DNA of 64,000 nucleotides from Plastoroseomonas hellenica (lineage in GTDB: Bacteria; Pseudomonadota; Alphaproteobacteria; Acetobacterales; Acetobacteraceae), in NCBI RefSeq assembly GCF_018129085.1, contig NZ_JAAGBB010000011.1:62001-126000 (forward strand), written 5' to 3'. Below are positions 33,645-42,662 of the stretch, piece by piece. Made by a program: the position numbers and the translations under genes. A model generated the notes under the pieces. The model did no database searches. It was not told the DNA's origin and saw nothing but the letters and a program-made list of their open reading frames with translations. Positions within the stretch are counted from its first letter, which is position 1. Every line of letters starts with the position of its first letter.

Positions 33645-34283
33645 ATGATCGTCGCGCTGCTCAACCAGAAGGGCGGCGTTGGCAAGACCACGCTCGCACT
33701 GCATCTCGCCGGCGAATGGGCTCGCCGTGGCAAGCGCGTCACGCTGATCGACGCCGACCCGCAGGGCTCGGCGCTCGACTGGTCGCAGCAGCGCAGCCGG
33801 GAGGGGTTGGAGCGGCTGTTCGGAGTCGTGGGGCTCGCCCGCGATACGCTGCATCGCGAAGCGCCGGAGCTCGCCCGCGACGCCGACCACATCGTCATCG
33901 ATGGGCCGCCGCGCGTCGCGGGGCTGATGCGCTCGGCGCTCCTTGCCGCCGACCTGGTGTTGATCCCCGTGCAGCCGTCACCGCTCGATGGCTGGGCCTC
34001 GGCCGAGATGCTGACCTTGCTCGGCGAGGCGCGCATCTATCGCCCTCAGCTCGCTGCCCGCTTCGTGCTGAACCGCTGCGCGGCCCGCACCGTGCTGGCG
34101 CGCGAGACGGCCGAAACGCTCGCGGACCACGATCCGCCGCTGCTTGCGACCACCATCGGCCAGCGCATCGTCTTCGCCGACGTCGTGCAGACTGGCCGGC
34201 TAGCCGCCGAGCAGGATCAGGATTGTCCTGGCGCGCGCGAGATCGCCGCGCTGGCGGCCGAAGTGGCGAGGATCGGCGGATGA
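33645..34283 (+). CDS. parA: ParA-type partition ATPase
   Basis: 212 residues. The deviant Walker A is LNQKGGVGKTT (residues 6-16), Walker A' is LIDADPQGSALDW, and Walker B is HIVIDGPPR. It has the short ParA form without an N-terminal HTH. It starts 28 bases after the origin region and overlaps the following small gene by ATGA. ParA positions DNA on the nucleoid; its partner may be the RHH protein next to it. Confidence 0.93.
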   Translation: MIVALLNQKGGVGKTTLALHLAGEWARRGKRVTLIDADPQGSALDWSQQRSREGLERLFGVVGLARDTLHREAPELARDADHIVIDGPPRVAGLMRSALLAADLVLIPVQPSPLDGWASAEMLTLLGEARIYRPQLAARFVLNRCAARTVLARETAETLADHDPPLLATTIGQRIVFADVVQTGRLAAEQDQDCPGAREIAALAAEVARIGG

Positions 34284-34534
34284 GCGATCGGTCCCCGAAG
34301 CGCAGCTTCGCGTCCCGGCCTGCCGATCCCGAGAGCTGGATCAAGGCGCCCGATCGCCAGGCGCAGCGCGTCCACCCTGCCGAGGAGTTCTCGGCCCGGC
34401 TGACGATCGACGTCACCGCCGAGATGCGCGGCCGGATCAAGATCGCGGCCTTCCAGCGCGGCCAGACGGTTGCGGACATGCTGCGCGCGCTGTTCGAGCG
34501 CGAATTCCCGCCCCCATCAGGAGAAGAATCATGA
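34280..34534 (+). CDS. Small RHH-like DNA-binding protein, probable ParA partner
   Basis: 84 residues, start overlapping parA by ATGA. The C-terminal half (ARLTIDVTAEMRGRIKIAAFQRGQTVADMLRALFEREFP split at residues 38-76) is a ribbon-helix-helix pattern: a beta strand LTIDV, then two helices. The N-terminus is basic and disordered. Position after parA suggests a centromere-binding partner, as in ParG/Omega-type partition systems. It overlaps the DUF2840 gene by ATGA. Confidence 0.75.
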   Translation: MSDRSPKRSFASRPADPESWIKAPDRQAQRVHPAEEFSARLTIDVTAEMRGRIKIAAFQRGQTVADMLRALFEREFPPPSGEES

Positions 34535-35049
34535 CCGGCCTCGCCGCCGCATCCGCGCGCGTCGGCCGCGCCGCCGCCGCGCCGCCAGACGATCTCACCC
34601 AGGTCGAACTCGTCTGGATCGAGAAGCAGATCGAGCACTGGATCCGCTTCGGCCGCGAGGTTTGCGAACAGGATCTCGATCGCCGCCGCCGCATCCTCTT
34701 CTTCCCTCCCGGCAGCATCTTCGCGCTCGTACGCTGGGCCGCGAACGAGCACGGCACCGTGCTCTCGCGACTTGACATCCTGCGCGCCGTTCCTTGCGGC
34801 GCGTTCTGCCAGACGATCCCGACGGTGACGCCCGGCGGTGACATCCTGCTGCGCGTCGGCGGATGGCCGAAGGTCGACCGCGTGCTCCAGCTCATCGATG
34901 CGATCGAGGCGATCGGCATCGATCCAGCGGAGGTCTCGCCCGATCATTGGCGGCACGTCCACAACCGCCTGGCCGCCGGCGAGACGCCGCGCGCGTACAC
35001 GATGCAGCGCCATCGGGCCTTCCTCCTGCGCCGGGAGATCGACGCATGA
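34531..35049 (+). CDS. DUF2840 domain protein (transfer operon)
   Basis: 172 residues of the DUF2840 family, with VELVWIEKQIEHWIRFGREV, a FFPPGSIFALVRWAANEHGTVLSRLDILRA region and the C-terminal RAYTMQRHRAFLLRREI. Members lie between parA and traF in conjugative elements of this type. The function is unknown. It overlaps traF by ATGA, so all genes from parA to the DUF736 copy are tightly coupled. Confidence 0.88.
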   Translation: MTGLAAASARVGRAAAAPPDDLTQVELVWIEKQIEHWIRFGREVCEQDLDRRRRILFFPPGSIFALVRWAANEHGTVLSRLDILRAVPCGAFCQTIPTVTPGGDILLRVGGWPKVDRVLQLIDAIEAIGIDPAEVSPDHWRHVHNRLAAGETPRAYTMQRHRAFLLRREIDA

Positions 35050-35591
35050 CCCGGCTCGGCTACGCCATCACCACGACCGCCGCCGTGTCGCTGCTGGGTG
35101 TCCTGTCGCTCGTCTCCTTCACGCCGAAGCTGATCTGGAACGCGTCGGCGAGCACGCCGATCGGCCTCTATGCGATCGAGCCCGAGCGCTCCTCGGAGGT
35201 CACCGATCTGGTCGCCGTCCGCGCGCCCGAGCCGCTGGCGAGCTTCCTCGCCGAGGGCGGCTACCTGCCACGCGGCGTACCGCTGATGAAGCGCATCGCA
35301 GCCCTTCCCGGGCAGCGCGTCTGCCGGACGGGCGTCGCCATCACCGTCGACGCCGTGCCGATGGGTGAAGCGCTCGAGCATGATCGCCGTGGCAATCCGC
35401 TGCCGATTTGGCAGGGGTGCCGCGTCGTCGCCGAAGGCGAACTGTTCCTGATGAACTGGCAGGTCCGCGACAGCCTCGACGGCCGCTACGTCGGGCCGCT
35501 ACCCGCCTCCGCTGTGATCGGCAGGGCGACCCCTCTCTACACCGACGAGGACGGCGATGGCCGCTTCGTCTGGCGCGCGCCGACGCGGTGA
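35046..35591 (+). CDS. traF: TraF, S26-family pilin-processing peptidase
   Basis: 181 residues. An N-terminal membrane segment (about residues 8-28, ITTTAAVSLLGVLSLVSF) is followed by the signal-peptidase-I-like domain: the nucleophile Ser in ASASTPIGLY (near residue 37) and the general base Lys in LMKRIAALPG (near 81). GRYVGPLP and RATPLYTDE match the C-terminal S26 boxes. TraF of IncP-type systems cyclises the TrbC pilin after processing. The target here would be TrbC at 42330. Confidence 0.92.
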   Translation: MTRLGYAITTTAAVSLLGVLSLVSFTPKLIWNASASTPIGLYAIEPERSSEVTDLVAVRAPEPLASFLAEGGYLPRGVPLMKRIAALPGQRVCRTGVAITVDAVPMGEALEHDRRGNPLPIWQGCRVVAEGELFLMNWQVRDSLDGRYVGPLPASAVIGRATPLYTDEDGDGRFVWRAPTR

Positions 35592-35637
35592 CGGCGCGCC
35601 CATGCCCTTCCTCGCCGCAATCCTACGGAGGCAAATC

Positions 35638-35976
35638 ATGTCCCTGATCGGTCAATTTAGCCGCACCAAGACGGGCTATGCCGGGCGCATCAGAACGCTT
35701 GGCCTCGACGCCGAGCTGGTGCTCGTGCCCGCCGAGCACTCCGATGCCGAGAACGCTCCCGACTATCGCGTCCATCTCGGGTCTGACGACGATGGCCCGG
35801 AGGTCGGGGCCGGCTGGAAACGGACCGGCGAGAAGGCTGGCGATTACGTCTCGCTGCAGCTCGACGATCCAACGCTCAGTCATCCGATCCGCGCCAACCT
35901 GTTCCAGTCGGCCGACGACAAATCCGCCTGGGGCCTGCACTGGACCCGCCCGCCCAAGCGCAGCGAGCGGGACTGA
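35638..35976 (+). CDS. DUF736 domain protein, copy 2
   Basis: 112 residues; the ATG follows TACGGAGGCAAATC. It has the same domain as the protein at 30103 (MSLIGQFSRTKTGYAGRI, GAGWKRTGEKAGDYVSLQLDDP, ANLFQ, LHWTRPPKR) with moderate identity. It is part of the transfer operon, between traF and the lytic transglycosylase. The function is unknown; carrying two diverged copies is typical of these ICEs. Confidence 0.9.
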   Translation: MSLIGQFSRTKTGYAGRIRTLGLDAELVLVPAEHSDAENAPDYRVHLGSDDDGPEVGAGWKRTGEKAGDYVSLQLDDPTLSHPIRANLFQSADDKSAWGLHWTRPPKRSERD

Positions 35977-35979
35977 GCG

Positions 35980-36744
35980 ATGCCGGCCCGTCGCCATCGC
36001 ACTGCCGCCGGACGGTTCACCATCGTCCGGCCCACTGCGCTCCTTCTCCTTTCCGGCCTCACTCTCGTGATACCGGCGGCGGCCCTCGCCCAGGCACAGG
36101 ATGCGCCGACCGCGCGCCCGTCTCCCGCCGATCCCTACGCCGGCCAGATCGCCGAAGCCGCGCGGCGCTTCGGTATTCCGGAGGCTTGGATCCGAGCCGT
36201 CATGCGTGTCGAGAGCCGCGGCAATGTGCGCGCGATCTCGACCAAGGGCGCGATCGGCCTGATGCAGATCATGCCCGCGACCTGGACGGATCTGAGTGCC
36301 CGCCACGGTCTCGGCAACGATCCCTATGATCCGCGCGATAACATCCTGGCGGGCGCCGCCTATCTGCGCGAAATGCACGACCGCTACGGCTCGCCGGGTT
36401 TCCTGGCGGCGTACAATGCCGGTCCCAGCCGCTATGAGGAATATCGCGACAGCGGCCGCCCGTTGCCGGACGAAACGCGCGCCTATGTTGCCGTCCTCGC
36501 ACCGATGATCGGCAGCGGCGATGTCGCCGCCTCCGTCACGGTGGCGGCCGCCGATCCGCTCGCCTGGACGCGTGCGCCGCTCTTCATCGCGCAGGCCGAC
36601 AGCAGCGCGACTGCAGATCAGCGGCCGAGCGCGCACGATCCGACCGCACCGTCACCGCACGCATCCGAGCGCGATCGCACGCCGTCGTCACCACCATCTG
36701 ACGGGCTCTTCGTGGCGCGCGCAGCCAGTGCGGGGCCGCGATGA
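35980..36744 (+). CDS. Lytic transglycosylase (SLT family) of the transfer system
   Basis: 254 residues. A signal peptide (residues about 18-38, ALLLLSGLTLVIPAAALAQA) directs export. The SLT domain has the catalytic Glu in RVESRGN (near residue 79), GAIGLMQIMPATW, and AYLREMHDRYGSPGFLAAYNAGP. It opens peptidoglycan for assembly of the type IV channel, like VirB1. The C-terminal 60 residues are Pro/Ser/Ala-rich and probably disordered. The gene starts three bases after DUF736 copy 2. Confidence 0.93.
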   Translation: MPARRHRTAAGRFTIVRPTALLLLSGLTLVIPAAALAQAQDAPTARPSPADPYAGQIAEAARRFGIPEAWIRAVMRVESRGNVRAISTKGAIGLMQIMPATWTDLSARHGLGNDPYDPRDNILAGAAYLREMHDRYGSPGFLAAYNAGPSRYEEYRDSGRPLPDETRAYVAVLAPMIGSGDVAASVTVAAADPLAWTRAPLFIAQADSSATADQRPSAHDPTAPSPHASERDRTPSSPPSDGLFVARAASAGPR

Positions 36745-36817
36745 GCGCTTTCGCACTCCATGCGGCGTTGTCGGGCTCTGGCGTAGGATTGACCGGAGAG
36801 CGGGGCAGCGCAGGCAC

Positions 36818-36898
36818 CACAACCGCACGATGGCAGGATAAAGGGCCGCGACGTGCGGCTCTGTGCGGTTGTGCTTTTTCAACGGGTTATGGCCCGTT
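36818..36898 (-). other. oriT: Putative origin of transfer (oriT), IncP-type nic
   Basis: In the 244-base gap before the relaxase gene. A perfect 11-base inverted repeat CACAACCGCAC (36818-36828)/GTGCGGTTGTG (36863-36873) encloses the minus-strand sequence TATCCTG/C (36840-36833), which fits the IncP/MOBP nic consensus YATCCTG/Y; the cut would lie between 36834 and 36833. An inner dyad GCCGC/GCGGC (36845-36859) and a further repeat AACGGG/CCCGTT (36881-36898) follow. The neighbouring relaxase is of the matching type. Confidence 0.7.
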
Positions 36899-36988
36899 TG
36901 CGCGAGGTGCGCCTGATCGGCACAGCCTGCGCGCACGGCGCTTTCCCAATGATTTCCTCGGCTTTGCGCGATGTGCGGAGCAGCGGCC

Positions 36989-38728
36989 ATGAGCGCCGAG
37001 GACGATTTCCGCATTCGGCCAGGCCGCATCCGCTCGACCCGCGCGCAACAGGTCCGACCCTTCATCGCGCAGGCGCTCGCCGCCGCCCAGAAGGCCGGCG
37101 GCGCCGTCTCCCAGCCAGGAAGGATCGGTCCTGGCAACCGCTCGCGCTTCGGCCGCGGCCAGCGCGCGGCGGTGCAGGCCAACCGGGTCCTAACCGCCCG
37201 TTCGCGCGGAGCCGTCGTTAAGGCCCGCGTCGTGCGCCACGGCGGACGCAACGCGCCGCTCGGCACGCACCTCAACTATCTGCGTCGAGAGGGCGTGACC
37301 CGGGATGGAGAGAAGGCCCGGCTGTTCGGCCCCGGCGGCGATGATGCCGATCCCAAGGCGTTCGCGGAGCGGTGCGAGGATGACCGGCATCATTTCCGCT
37401 TCATCGTCTCGCCCGACGACGCGCTGGAGATGGCCGACCTCAAGGGATTCGCCCGAGAGCTGGTCGGCCAGATGGAGAAGGATCTCGGCACCCGGCTCGA
37501 CTGGGTGGCGGTCGATCACTGGAACACCGAGCATCCTCATGTCCATCTGATCGTGCGCGGCGTCCGCGACGATGGCGAGAACCTCGTCATCTCCCGCGAC
37601 TACATCAAGGAGGGCATGCGCGACCGCGCGCGCGACCTCATCACCCAGGAGCTCGGACCGCGCACTGACCAAGAGATCCGTCGCACCCTCGAGCGCCAGG
37701 TCGAGTCCGAGCGCTGGACCCATCTCGATCGCCAGCTCACGCGCGACGCTTACAGAACCGGGGTCGTTGATCTCGCCCCGCAGCCCGATCGACAGCCCGA
37801 CGAATTCCACGCCCTGAAGGTCGGGCGCCTGCGCAAGCTGGAAACGATGGGACTCGCCGACCAGGTCGGGCCCGGCCAATGGACGATCTCCGAGAAGGCG
37901 GAGGCGACCCTGCGCGAGCTCGGCGAGCGCGGCGACATCATCAAGCGCATGCATCGCGCGCTGACCGACCGTGGGATCGAGCGCGGCGCGGCGGGCTATG
38001 TGCTCGCCAGCGAAAGCCTGAACGACCCCGTCGTCGGCCGGCTGGTGACACGAGGCCTCGACGACGAGCTCAAGGGCACGGCCTTCGCCGTGGTCGATGG
38101 TGTGGACGGCCGCACCCATCACATCAAGCTGCCCGATCTCGAGGCCGCCGGTGACAGCGCGCCGGGTTCGATCGTCGAGCTGCGCAAGTTCGATGATGCG
38201 AAAGGCCAGCGGCGCGTCGCACTCGCCGTGCGCTCCGATCTCGACATTTCTGCCCAGGTCACCGCGACCGGCGCGACCTGGCTCGACCGGCAGGCGATCG
38301 CCCGCGAGCCCGTGGCCCTTGGCGGTGGCGGGTTCGGCGCCGAGGTGCGGGACGCGATGGACCGCCGCGCCGAACATCTGATTGAGCAGCGTCTGGCTGA
38401 GCGCCATGGCCGCAGCGTCATCTTCTCTCGCAACCTCATCGACACGCTGCGTCAGCGTGAGGTCGAGGCGCTGGGCGAAAAGCTTGCAGCCGAGACCGGG
38501 CGTCCCTTCACCAAGGCCGGGATCGGGGAATATGTCGCCGGCGCCTATCGGCAGCGCATCGCCCTCGCTTCCGGCCGCTTCGCGATGATCGACGACGGTC
38601 TCGGCTTCCAGCTCGTGCCCTGGTCGCCCTCGCTCGAAAAGCACCTTGGCCAGCACGTCTCCGGCGTCGCCCGCGGCGATGGCGCGGTCGACTGGAGTTT
38701 TGGCCGCAAGCGCGGCCTCGGACTGTAG
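36989..38728 (+). CDS. rlxS: MOBP-type relaxase (RlxS/VirD2-like, DUF3363)
   Basis: The start is the ATG 36989 (MSAEDDFRIRPGRIRS); 579 residues. The relaxase domain lies in the first 230 residues: RHHFRFIVSPDDA, then the metal-binding histidines HPHVH at 182-186 in NTEHPHVHLIVRG, with the DYIKEGMR region just after. The candidate Tyr is in THLNYLRREG. The rest is the DUF3363 region (RAGYVLASESLNDP to FQLVPW). It would nick the oriT immediately upstream and lead the strand into the channel via TraG. Confidence 0.92.
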   Translation: MSAEDDFRIRPGRIRSTRAQQVRPFIAQALAAAQKAGGAVSQPGRIGPGNRSRFGRGQRAAVQANRVLTARSRGAVVKARVVRHGGRNAPLGTHLNYLRREGVTRDGEKARLFGPGGDDADPKAFAERCEDDRHHFRFIVSPDDALEMADLKGFARELVGQMEKDLGTRLDWVAVDHWNTEHPHVHLIVRGVRDDGENLVISRDYIKEGMRDRARDLITQELGPRTDQEIRRTLERQVESERWTHLDRQLTRDAYRTGVVDLAPQPDRQPDEFHALKVGRLRKLETMGLADQVGPGQWTISEKAEATLRELGERGDIIKRMHRALTDRGIERGAAGYVLASESLNDPVVGRLVTRGLDDELKGTAFAVVDGVDGRTHHIKLPDLEAAGDSAPGSIVELRKFDDAKGQRRVALAVRSDLDISAQVTATGATWLDRQAIAREPVALGGGGFGAEVRDAMDRRAEHLIEQRLAERHGRSVIFSRNLIDTLRQREVEALGEKLAAETGRPFTKAGIGEYVAGAYRQRIALASGRFAMIDDGLGFQLVPWSPSLEKHLGQHVSGVARGDGAVDWSFGRKRGLGL

Positions 38729-38749
38729 CCCGCAGGAAAGGACCCCGCC

Positions 38750-40735
38750 ATGTCAGCGACCAAAATCCTCTGGGGCCAGATCCTCACCGTCATCATGATC
38801 GTGCTCTTCACGACCTGGGCGGCGACAGAGTGGACGGCGTGGCGTCTCGGCTTCCAGGCACAGCTCGGGCCGGCGTGGTTCGAGCTGGCCGGCTGGCCGA
38901 TCTATTATCCGTGGTGCTTCTTCCCCTGGTGGTACTTCTACGACGCCTATGCGCCACCAATCTTCGTCGAGGGCGCCTACATCGCGGCGTCGGGCGGCTT
39001 CATCTCGATCGCCGTGGCCATCGGCATGTCGGTCTGGCGGGCACGTGAAGCGAAGAATGTCGAAACCTATGGATCGGCGCGCTGGGCTCGGGCTGAGGAA
39101 GTTCGAGCGGCCGGCTTGCTCGGCGCTGACGGTGTCGTGCTCGGCAAGCTCGATCGCGATTATCTGCGCCATGATGGGCCAGAGCATGTGCTGTGCTTCG
39201 CGCCGACCCGCTCCGGCAAGGGCGTTGGCCTCGTCGTGCCCTCGCTGCTGACCTGGCCGGGCTCGGCGATCGTTCATGACATCAAGGGCGAGAACTGGAC
39301 GCTGACAGCGGGCTTCCGATCGCGGCACGGGCGCGTGCTGCTGTTCGATCCGACCAATCCGAAGTCCGCCGCCTACAATCCGCTGCTGGAGGTCCGCAAA
39401 GGGGAATGGGAGGTCCGCGACGTTCAGAACATCGCTGACATTCTGGTCGACCCCGAGGGGAGCCTCGAGAAGCGCAATCACTGGGAAAAAACCAGTCACG
39501 CGCTGCTGGTCGGCGCGATCCTCCATGTCCTCTATGCCGAGGCCGACAAGACGCTGGCCGGCGTCGCCGCCTTCCTCTCCGATCCGAAACGGCCGATCGA
39601 GTCGACCCTGGCCGCCATGATGAAGACCGCGCATCTCGGCGAAGCCGGGCCGCACCCCGTGATCGCCAGCGCCGCGCGCGAGCTGCTCAACAAATCGGAC
39701 AACGAACGGTCCGGCGTGCTGTCGACCGCCATGTCGTTCCTCGGCCTCTATCGCGATCCCGTCGTCGCCGAGGTCACGAGGCGCTGCGACTGGCGTATCG
39801 CCGACATTGTGGGAGCCAAGCACCCGGCCACGCTCTACCTCGTGGTGCCACCGTCCGACATCAACCGCACCAAGCCGCTGATGCGCCTCATCCTCAACCA
39901 GATCGGGCGGCGCCTCACTGAGGACCTACGGGCGAAGGGCGGCCGGCATCGGCTGCTCCTCATGCTGGACGAATTCCCGGCGCTCGGCCGGCTCGACTTT
40001 TTCGAAAGCGCTCTGGCGTTCATGGCCGGCTATGGCCTCAAAAGCTTCCTGATCGCCCAGTCGCTCAACCAGATCGAGAAGGCCTATGGGCCGAACAATT
40101 CGATCCTCGACAACTGCCATGTGCGGGTGAGCTTCGCCACCAACGACGAGCGCACCGCCAAGCGCGTCTCGGACGCGCTCGGCACCGCCACCGAGATGAA
40201 GGCGATGAAGAACTATGCCGGTCACCGGCTCTCCCCGTGGCTCGGCCACATGATGGTGTCGCGTTCGGAGACGGCCCGCCAACTGCTCACGCCCGGCGAG
40301 ATCATGCAGCTCCCGCCGTCCGACGAAATCGTCATGGTCGCCGGCACGCCGCCGATCCGCGCGAAGAAGGCGCGCTACTATGAGGACCGCCGATTCCAGG
40401 AGCGGATCCTTCCGCCGCCCGCGCACGCCAAACCGAAACAGGCGTCGACAGACGACTGGAGCAATCTGGCCCTGCCGCGCATGCCGGAGATCCTGTCGGC
40501 GGCGCCGGCAGCCAGCCCAGATGACGAGGACACCACCGAATCCGAGCGTCGCCGCCAGCCCGAGTTGAACCGCGTGCAGCCGATCGAGAAGAAGGCGCCG
40601 ATCGAGAACGAGTTCGAGATCGATCCGGCCGACGACACCGACGAAGACGTCGCCCGCACCAGCCGCATGCGGGACACGATGCGGCAGGTCGCGCGTCAGG
40701 CCTCGCTCGATCCCGGCGACGGCATCGAGCTTTAG
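38750..40735 (+). CDS. traG: TraG/VirD4-type coupling protein
   Basis: 661 residues. N-terminal membrane segments (about 7-28 and 62-105, with aromatic-rich PWCFFPWWYFYDAY between) anchor it in the inner membrane. The cytoplasmic ATPase has Walker A PTRSGKGVGLV (near 154-163) and Walker B LLLMLDEFPALGRL (near 400-412). IVHDIKGENW and TAGYGLKS-like boxes match the TraG/VirD4 family. It connects the relaxase-DNA complex with the Trb channel. It starts 21 bases after the relaxase stop. Confidence 0.95.
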   Translation: MSATKILWGQILTVIMIVLFTTWAATEWTAWRLGFQAQLGPAWFELAGWPIYYPWCFFPWWYFYDAYAPPIFVEGAYIAASGGFISIAVAIGMSVWRAREAKNVETYGSARWARAEEVRAAGLLGADGVVLGKLDRDYLRHDGPEHVLCFAPTRSGKGVGLVVPSLLTWPGSAIVHDIKGENWTLTAGFRSRHGRVLLFDPTNPKSAAYNPLLEVRKGEWEVRDVQNIADILVDPEGSLEKRNHWEKTSHALLVGAILHVLYAEADKTLAGVAAFLSDPKRPIESTLAAMMKTAHLGEAGPHPVIASAARELLNKSDNERSGVLSTAMSFLGLYRDPVVAEVTRRCDWRIADIVGAKHPATLYLVVPPSDINRTKPLMRLILNQIGRRLTEDLRAKGGRHRLLLMLDEFPALGRLDFFESALAFMAGYGLKSFLIAQSLNQIEKAYGPNNSILDNCHVRVSFATNDERTAKRVSDALGTATEMKAMKNYAGHRLSPWLGHMMVSRSETARQLLTPGEIMQLPPSDEIVMVAGTPPIRAKKARYYEDRRFQERILPPPAHAKPKQASTDDWSNLALPRMPEILSAAPAASPDDEDTTESERRRQPELNRVQPIEKKAPIENEFEIDPADDTDEDVARTSRMRDTMRQVARQASLDPGDGIEL

Positions 40736-40745
40736 GAGAGCCGCG

Positions 40746-41180
40746 ATGACGAAATCCCCGAAGAAGCAGCGGCTCTCCGTCTATCTCGAGCCCGATGTCA
40801 TGAAAGCTCTCGCTGCGCACGCGGCCCGCCGTGGCCACTCGCTGTCACTGATCGCAGAGGCCGGCATTGCATCCTTCCTGTCGCCCGACGCTGCGGAACG
40901 TCAGGAGGCGTCGATCACCAAGCGCCTCGACCAGATCGACCGGCGCATGACCCGCGTGGAGCGCGACGTCGGTATCTCCGTCGAGACGCTGGCGATCTTC
41001 GTGCGCTTCTGGCTGACCACGACGCCGGCGTTGCCCGAGCCCGCGGCTCAGGCTGCTCGTGCGAAAGCCGGCGAGCGGTACGAGGCGTTCATCGCGGCTC
41101 TGGGTCGTCGACTCGCAAGCGGGCCGAAGCTCAGGCAGGAAATTTCGGAAGACATCGATTCCGCGCGCGTCGCGGAATAA
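40746..41180 (+). CDS. CopG/RHH-type protein after traG
   Basis: 144 residues. The N-terminus KKQRLSVYLEPDVMKALAAHAARRGHSLSLIAEAGIASFLSP (pieces, residues 5-48) is a ribbon-helix-helix fold with strand RLSVYL. A helical region with DQIDRRMTRVERDVGISVETLAIFVRFWLTTTP follows, hydrophobic enough for a membrane-peripheral helix. It is the usual gene between traG and trbB in this ICE family. Possible roles are regulator of the trb operon or relaxosome accessory. The 169 bases behind it hold the likely trb promoter. Confidence 0.8.
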   Translation: MTKSPKKQRLSVYLEPDVMKALAAHAARRGHSLSLIAEAGIASFLSPDAAERQEASITKRLDQIDRRMTRVERDVGISVETLAIFVRFWLTTTPALPEPAAQAARAKAGERYEAFIAALGRRLASGPKLRQEISEDIDSARVAE

Positions 41181-41349
41181 TCGTCTGAAAGGATATCACA
41201 AGTATAGAGTGGTTCCGCCGTTTCCCTGTCTTTGTACGCCACAGTACGCCGACCACATTTCGGTTGTTGTCATGCCCTGATTTCTGCCTCTTCTACTCAT
41301 CCCCGATCCAGGGCCGCACTTCGCGGGCCCGCACGAGAACGGGGGCGAC

Positions 41350-42333
41350 GTGGCGGCCACTCACCAGAAATCGGAGGCGATCCTTCGCGGCGCACGCATG
41401 CTGCGCACGGCCCTCGGGCCGGCGATCGCCCAATTTCTGGAAGATCCCGCGATCGTCGAGGTGATGCTCAACCCCGATGGGCGGCTCTGGATCGACCGCC
41501 TTTCCGAGGGACTCTCCGACACGGGTGAACGGCTGTCGCCAGCCGATGGCGAACGCATCGTTCGCCTCGTCGCGCACCATGTCGGCGCCGAGGTGCATCC
41601 AGGCAGCCCGCGCGTCTCCGCCGAGTTGCCCGAAACAGGGGAGCGGTTCGAGGGGCTGCTTCCGCCGGTCGTTGCCGCACCGGCTTTCGCCATCCGCAAA
41701 CCCGCCGTCGCCGTGTTCACGCTCGATGACTATGTCGCGGCCGGCATCATGGCGGCCGCCCAGGCTGAAGCGCTGCGGGTCGCCGTCGCCGAGCGTCGCA
41801 ATATCCTGGTCGCCGGCGGCACGTCGACCGGCAAGACCACGCTCACCAACGCACTGCTTGCCGAGGTGTCAAAGACGTCCGATCGCGTGGTCCTGATCGA
41901 AGACACGCGCGAGCTCCAATGCGCCGCCCCGAACCTCGTCGCCATGCGGACGAAGGATGGCGTGGTTTCGCTGTCCGAACTCGTCCGATCTTCCCTGCGC
42001 CTCCGCCCTGATCGCATCCCGATCGGCGAGGTACGCGGCGCCGAGGCTCTCGACCTTCTGAAAGCGTGGGGCACCGGTCACCCCGGCGGCATCGGCACCA
42101 TCCATGCCGGCACCGCGATCGGTGCGCTGCGCCGCCTCGAGCAGCTCATCCAGGAAGCTGTCGTCACCGTCCCGCGCGCCCTTATCGCCGAGACGATCGA
42201 CCTCGTCGCCGTGCTCTCCGGCCGCGGCGCGTCGCGCCGACTCGCCGAGCTCGCCCGCGTCGAAGGGCTCGGTCCCGACGGCGATTATCGCGTCCTTCCC
42301 GCCCGCCAGCCCCTCACAGGAGATCTGTTATGA
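41350..42333 (+). CDS. trbB: TrbB, VirB11-type ATPase
   Basis: 327 residues from a GTG start at 41350. The hexameric VirB11/PulE-type ATPase is recognised by Walker [11 protein letters not shown] (near 156-165), the Asp box IEDTRELQC, Walker [17 protein letters not shown], and the His box [14 protein letters not shown]. It powers pilus assembly and DNA transfer at the inner membrane. Its stop overlaps the trbC start, opening the gapless trb operon. Confidence 0.95.
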   Translation: MAATHQKSEAILRGARMLRTALGPAIAQFLEDPAIVEVMLNPDGRLWIDRLSEGLSDTGERLSPADGERIVRLVAHHVGAEVHPGSPRVSAELPETGERFEGLLPPVVAAPAFAIRKPAVAVFTLDDYVAAGIMAAAQAEALRVAVAERRNILVAGGTSTGKTTLTNALLAEVSKTSDRVVLIEDTRELQCAAPNLVAMRTKDGVVSLSELVRSSLRLRPDRIPIGEVRGAEALDLLKAWGTGHPGGIGTIHAGTAIGALRRLEQLIQEAVVTVPRALIAETIDLVAVLSGRGASRRLAELARVEGLGPDGDYRVLPARQPLTGDLL

Positions 42334-42662
42334 TCCATCGCGCCATAGCCATCCGCCGTCACGTCGCGACGGCGGCGTCCGTCACCTTCCTAACCCTTGC
42401 GCTCGCGCCGGCGGCCCATGCGTCCGGTTCGTCGATGCCTTGGGAGCAGCCGCTGCAGCAGATCCTGCAGTCGATCGAGGGGCCGGTGGCCAAGATCGTC
42501 GCTGTGATCATCATCATCGTGACCGGGCTCACGCTCGCCTTCGGCGACACCTCGGGCGGCTTTCGGCGCCTGATCCAGATCGTCTTCGGCCTGTCGATCG
42601 CCTTCGCCGCGTCGAGCTTCTTCCTGTCCTTCTTCTCGTTCGGCGGCGGAGCGCTGGTCTAA
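42330..42662 (+). CDS. trbC: TrbC, VirB2-type prepilin
   Basis: 110 residues. A long signal sequence ends near AAHASG (residues 27-32); the mature part has two hydrophobic helices (IVAVIIIIVTGLTLAF and IVFGLSIAFAASSFFLSFFSF), as in VirB2/TrbC pilins. TraF would process and cyclise it. It overlaps trbB by ATGA and trbD by one base. Confidence 0.93.
   Translation: MIHRAIAIRRHVATAASVTFLTLALAPAAHASGSSMPWEQPLQQILQSIEGPVAKIVAVIIIIVTGLTLAFGDTSGGFRRLIQIVFGLSIAFAASSFFLSFFSFGGGALV

Noticed and set aside
36741-36992. 83-codon frame overlapping the transglycosylase stop and the relaxase start by ATGA on both sides
   Set aside because: It runs straight through the oriT repeats, has a composition unlike the neighbours (many Cys, Arg, Gly) and no family resemblance; the overlaps are probably chance.
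37190-38656. 488-codon frame opposite the relaxase gene
   Set aside because: A shadow frame without any motif; the relaxase is clear.
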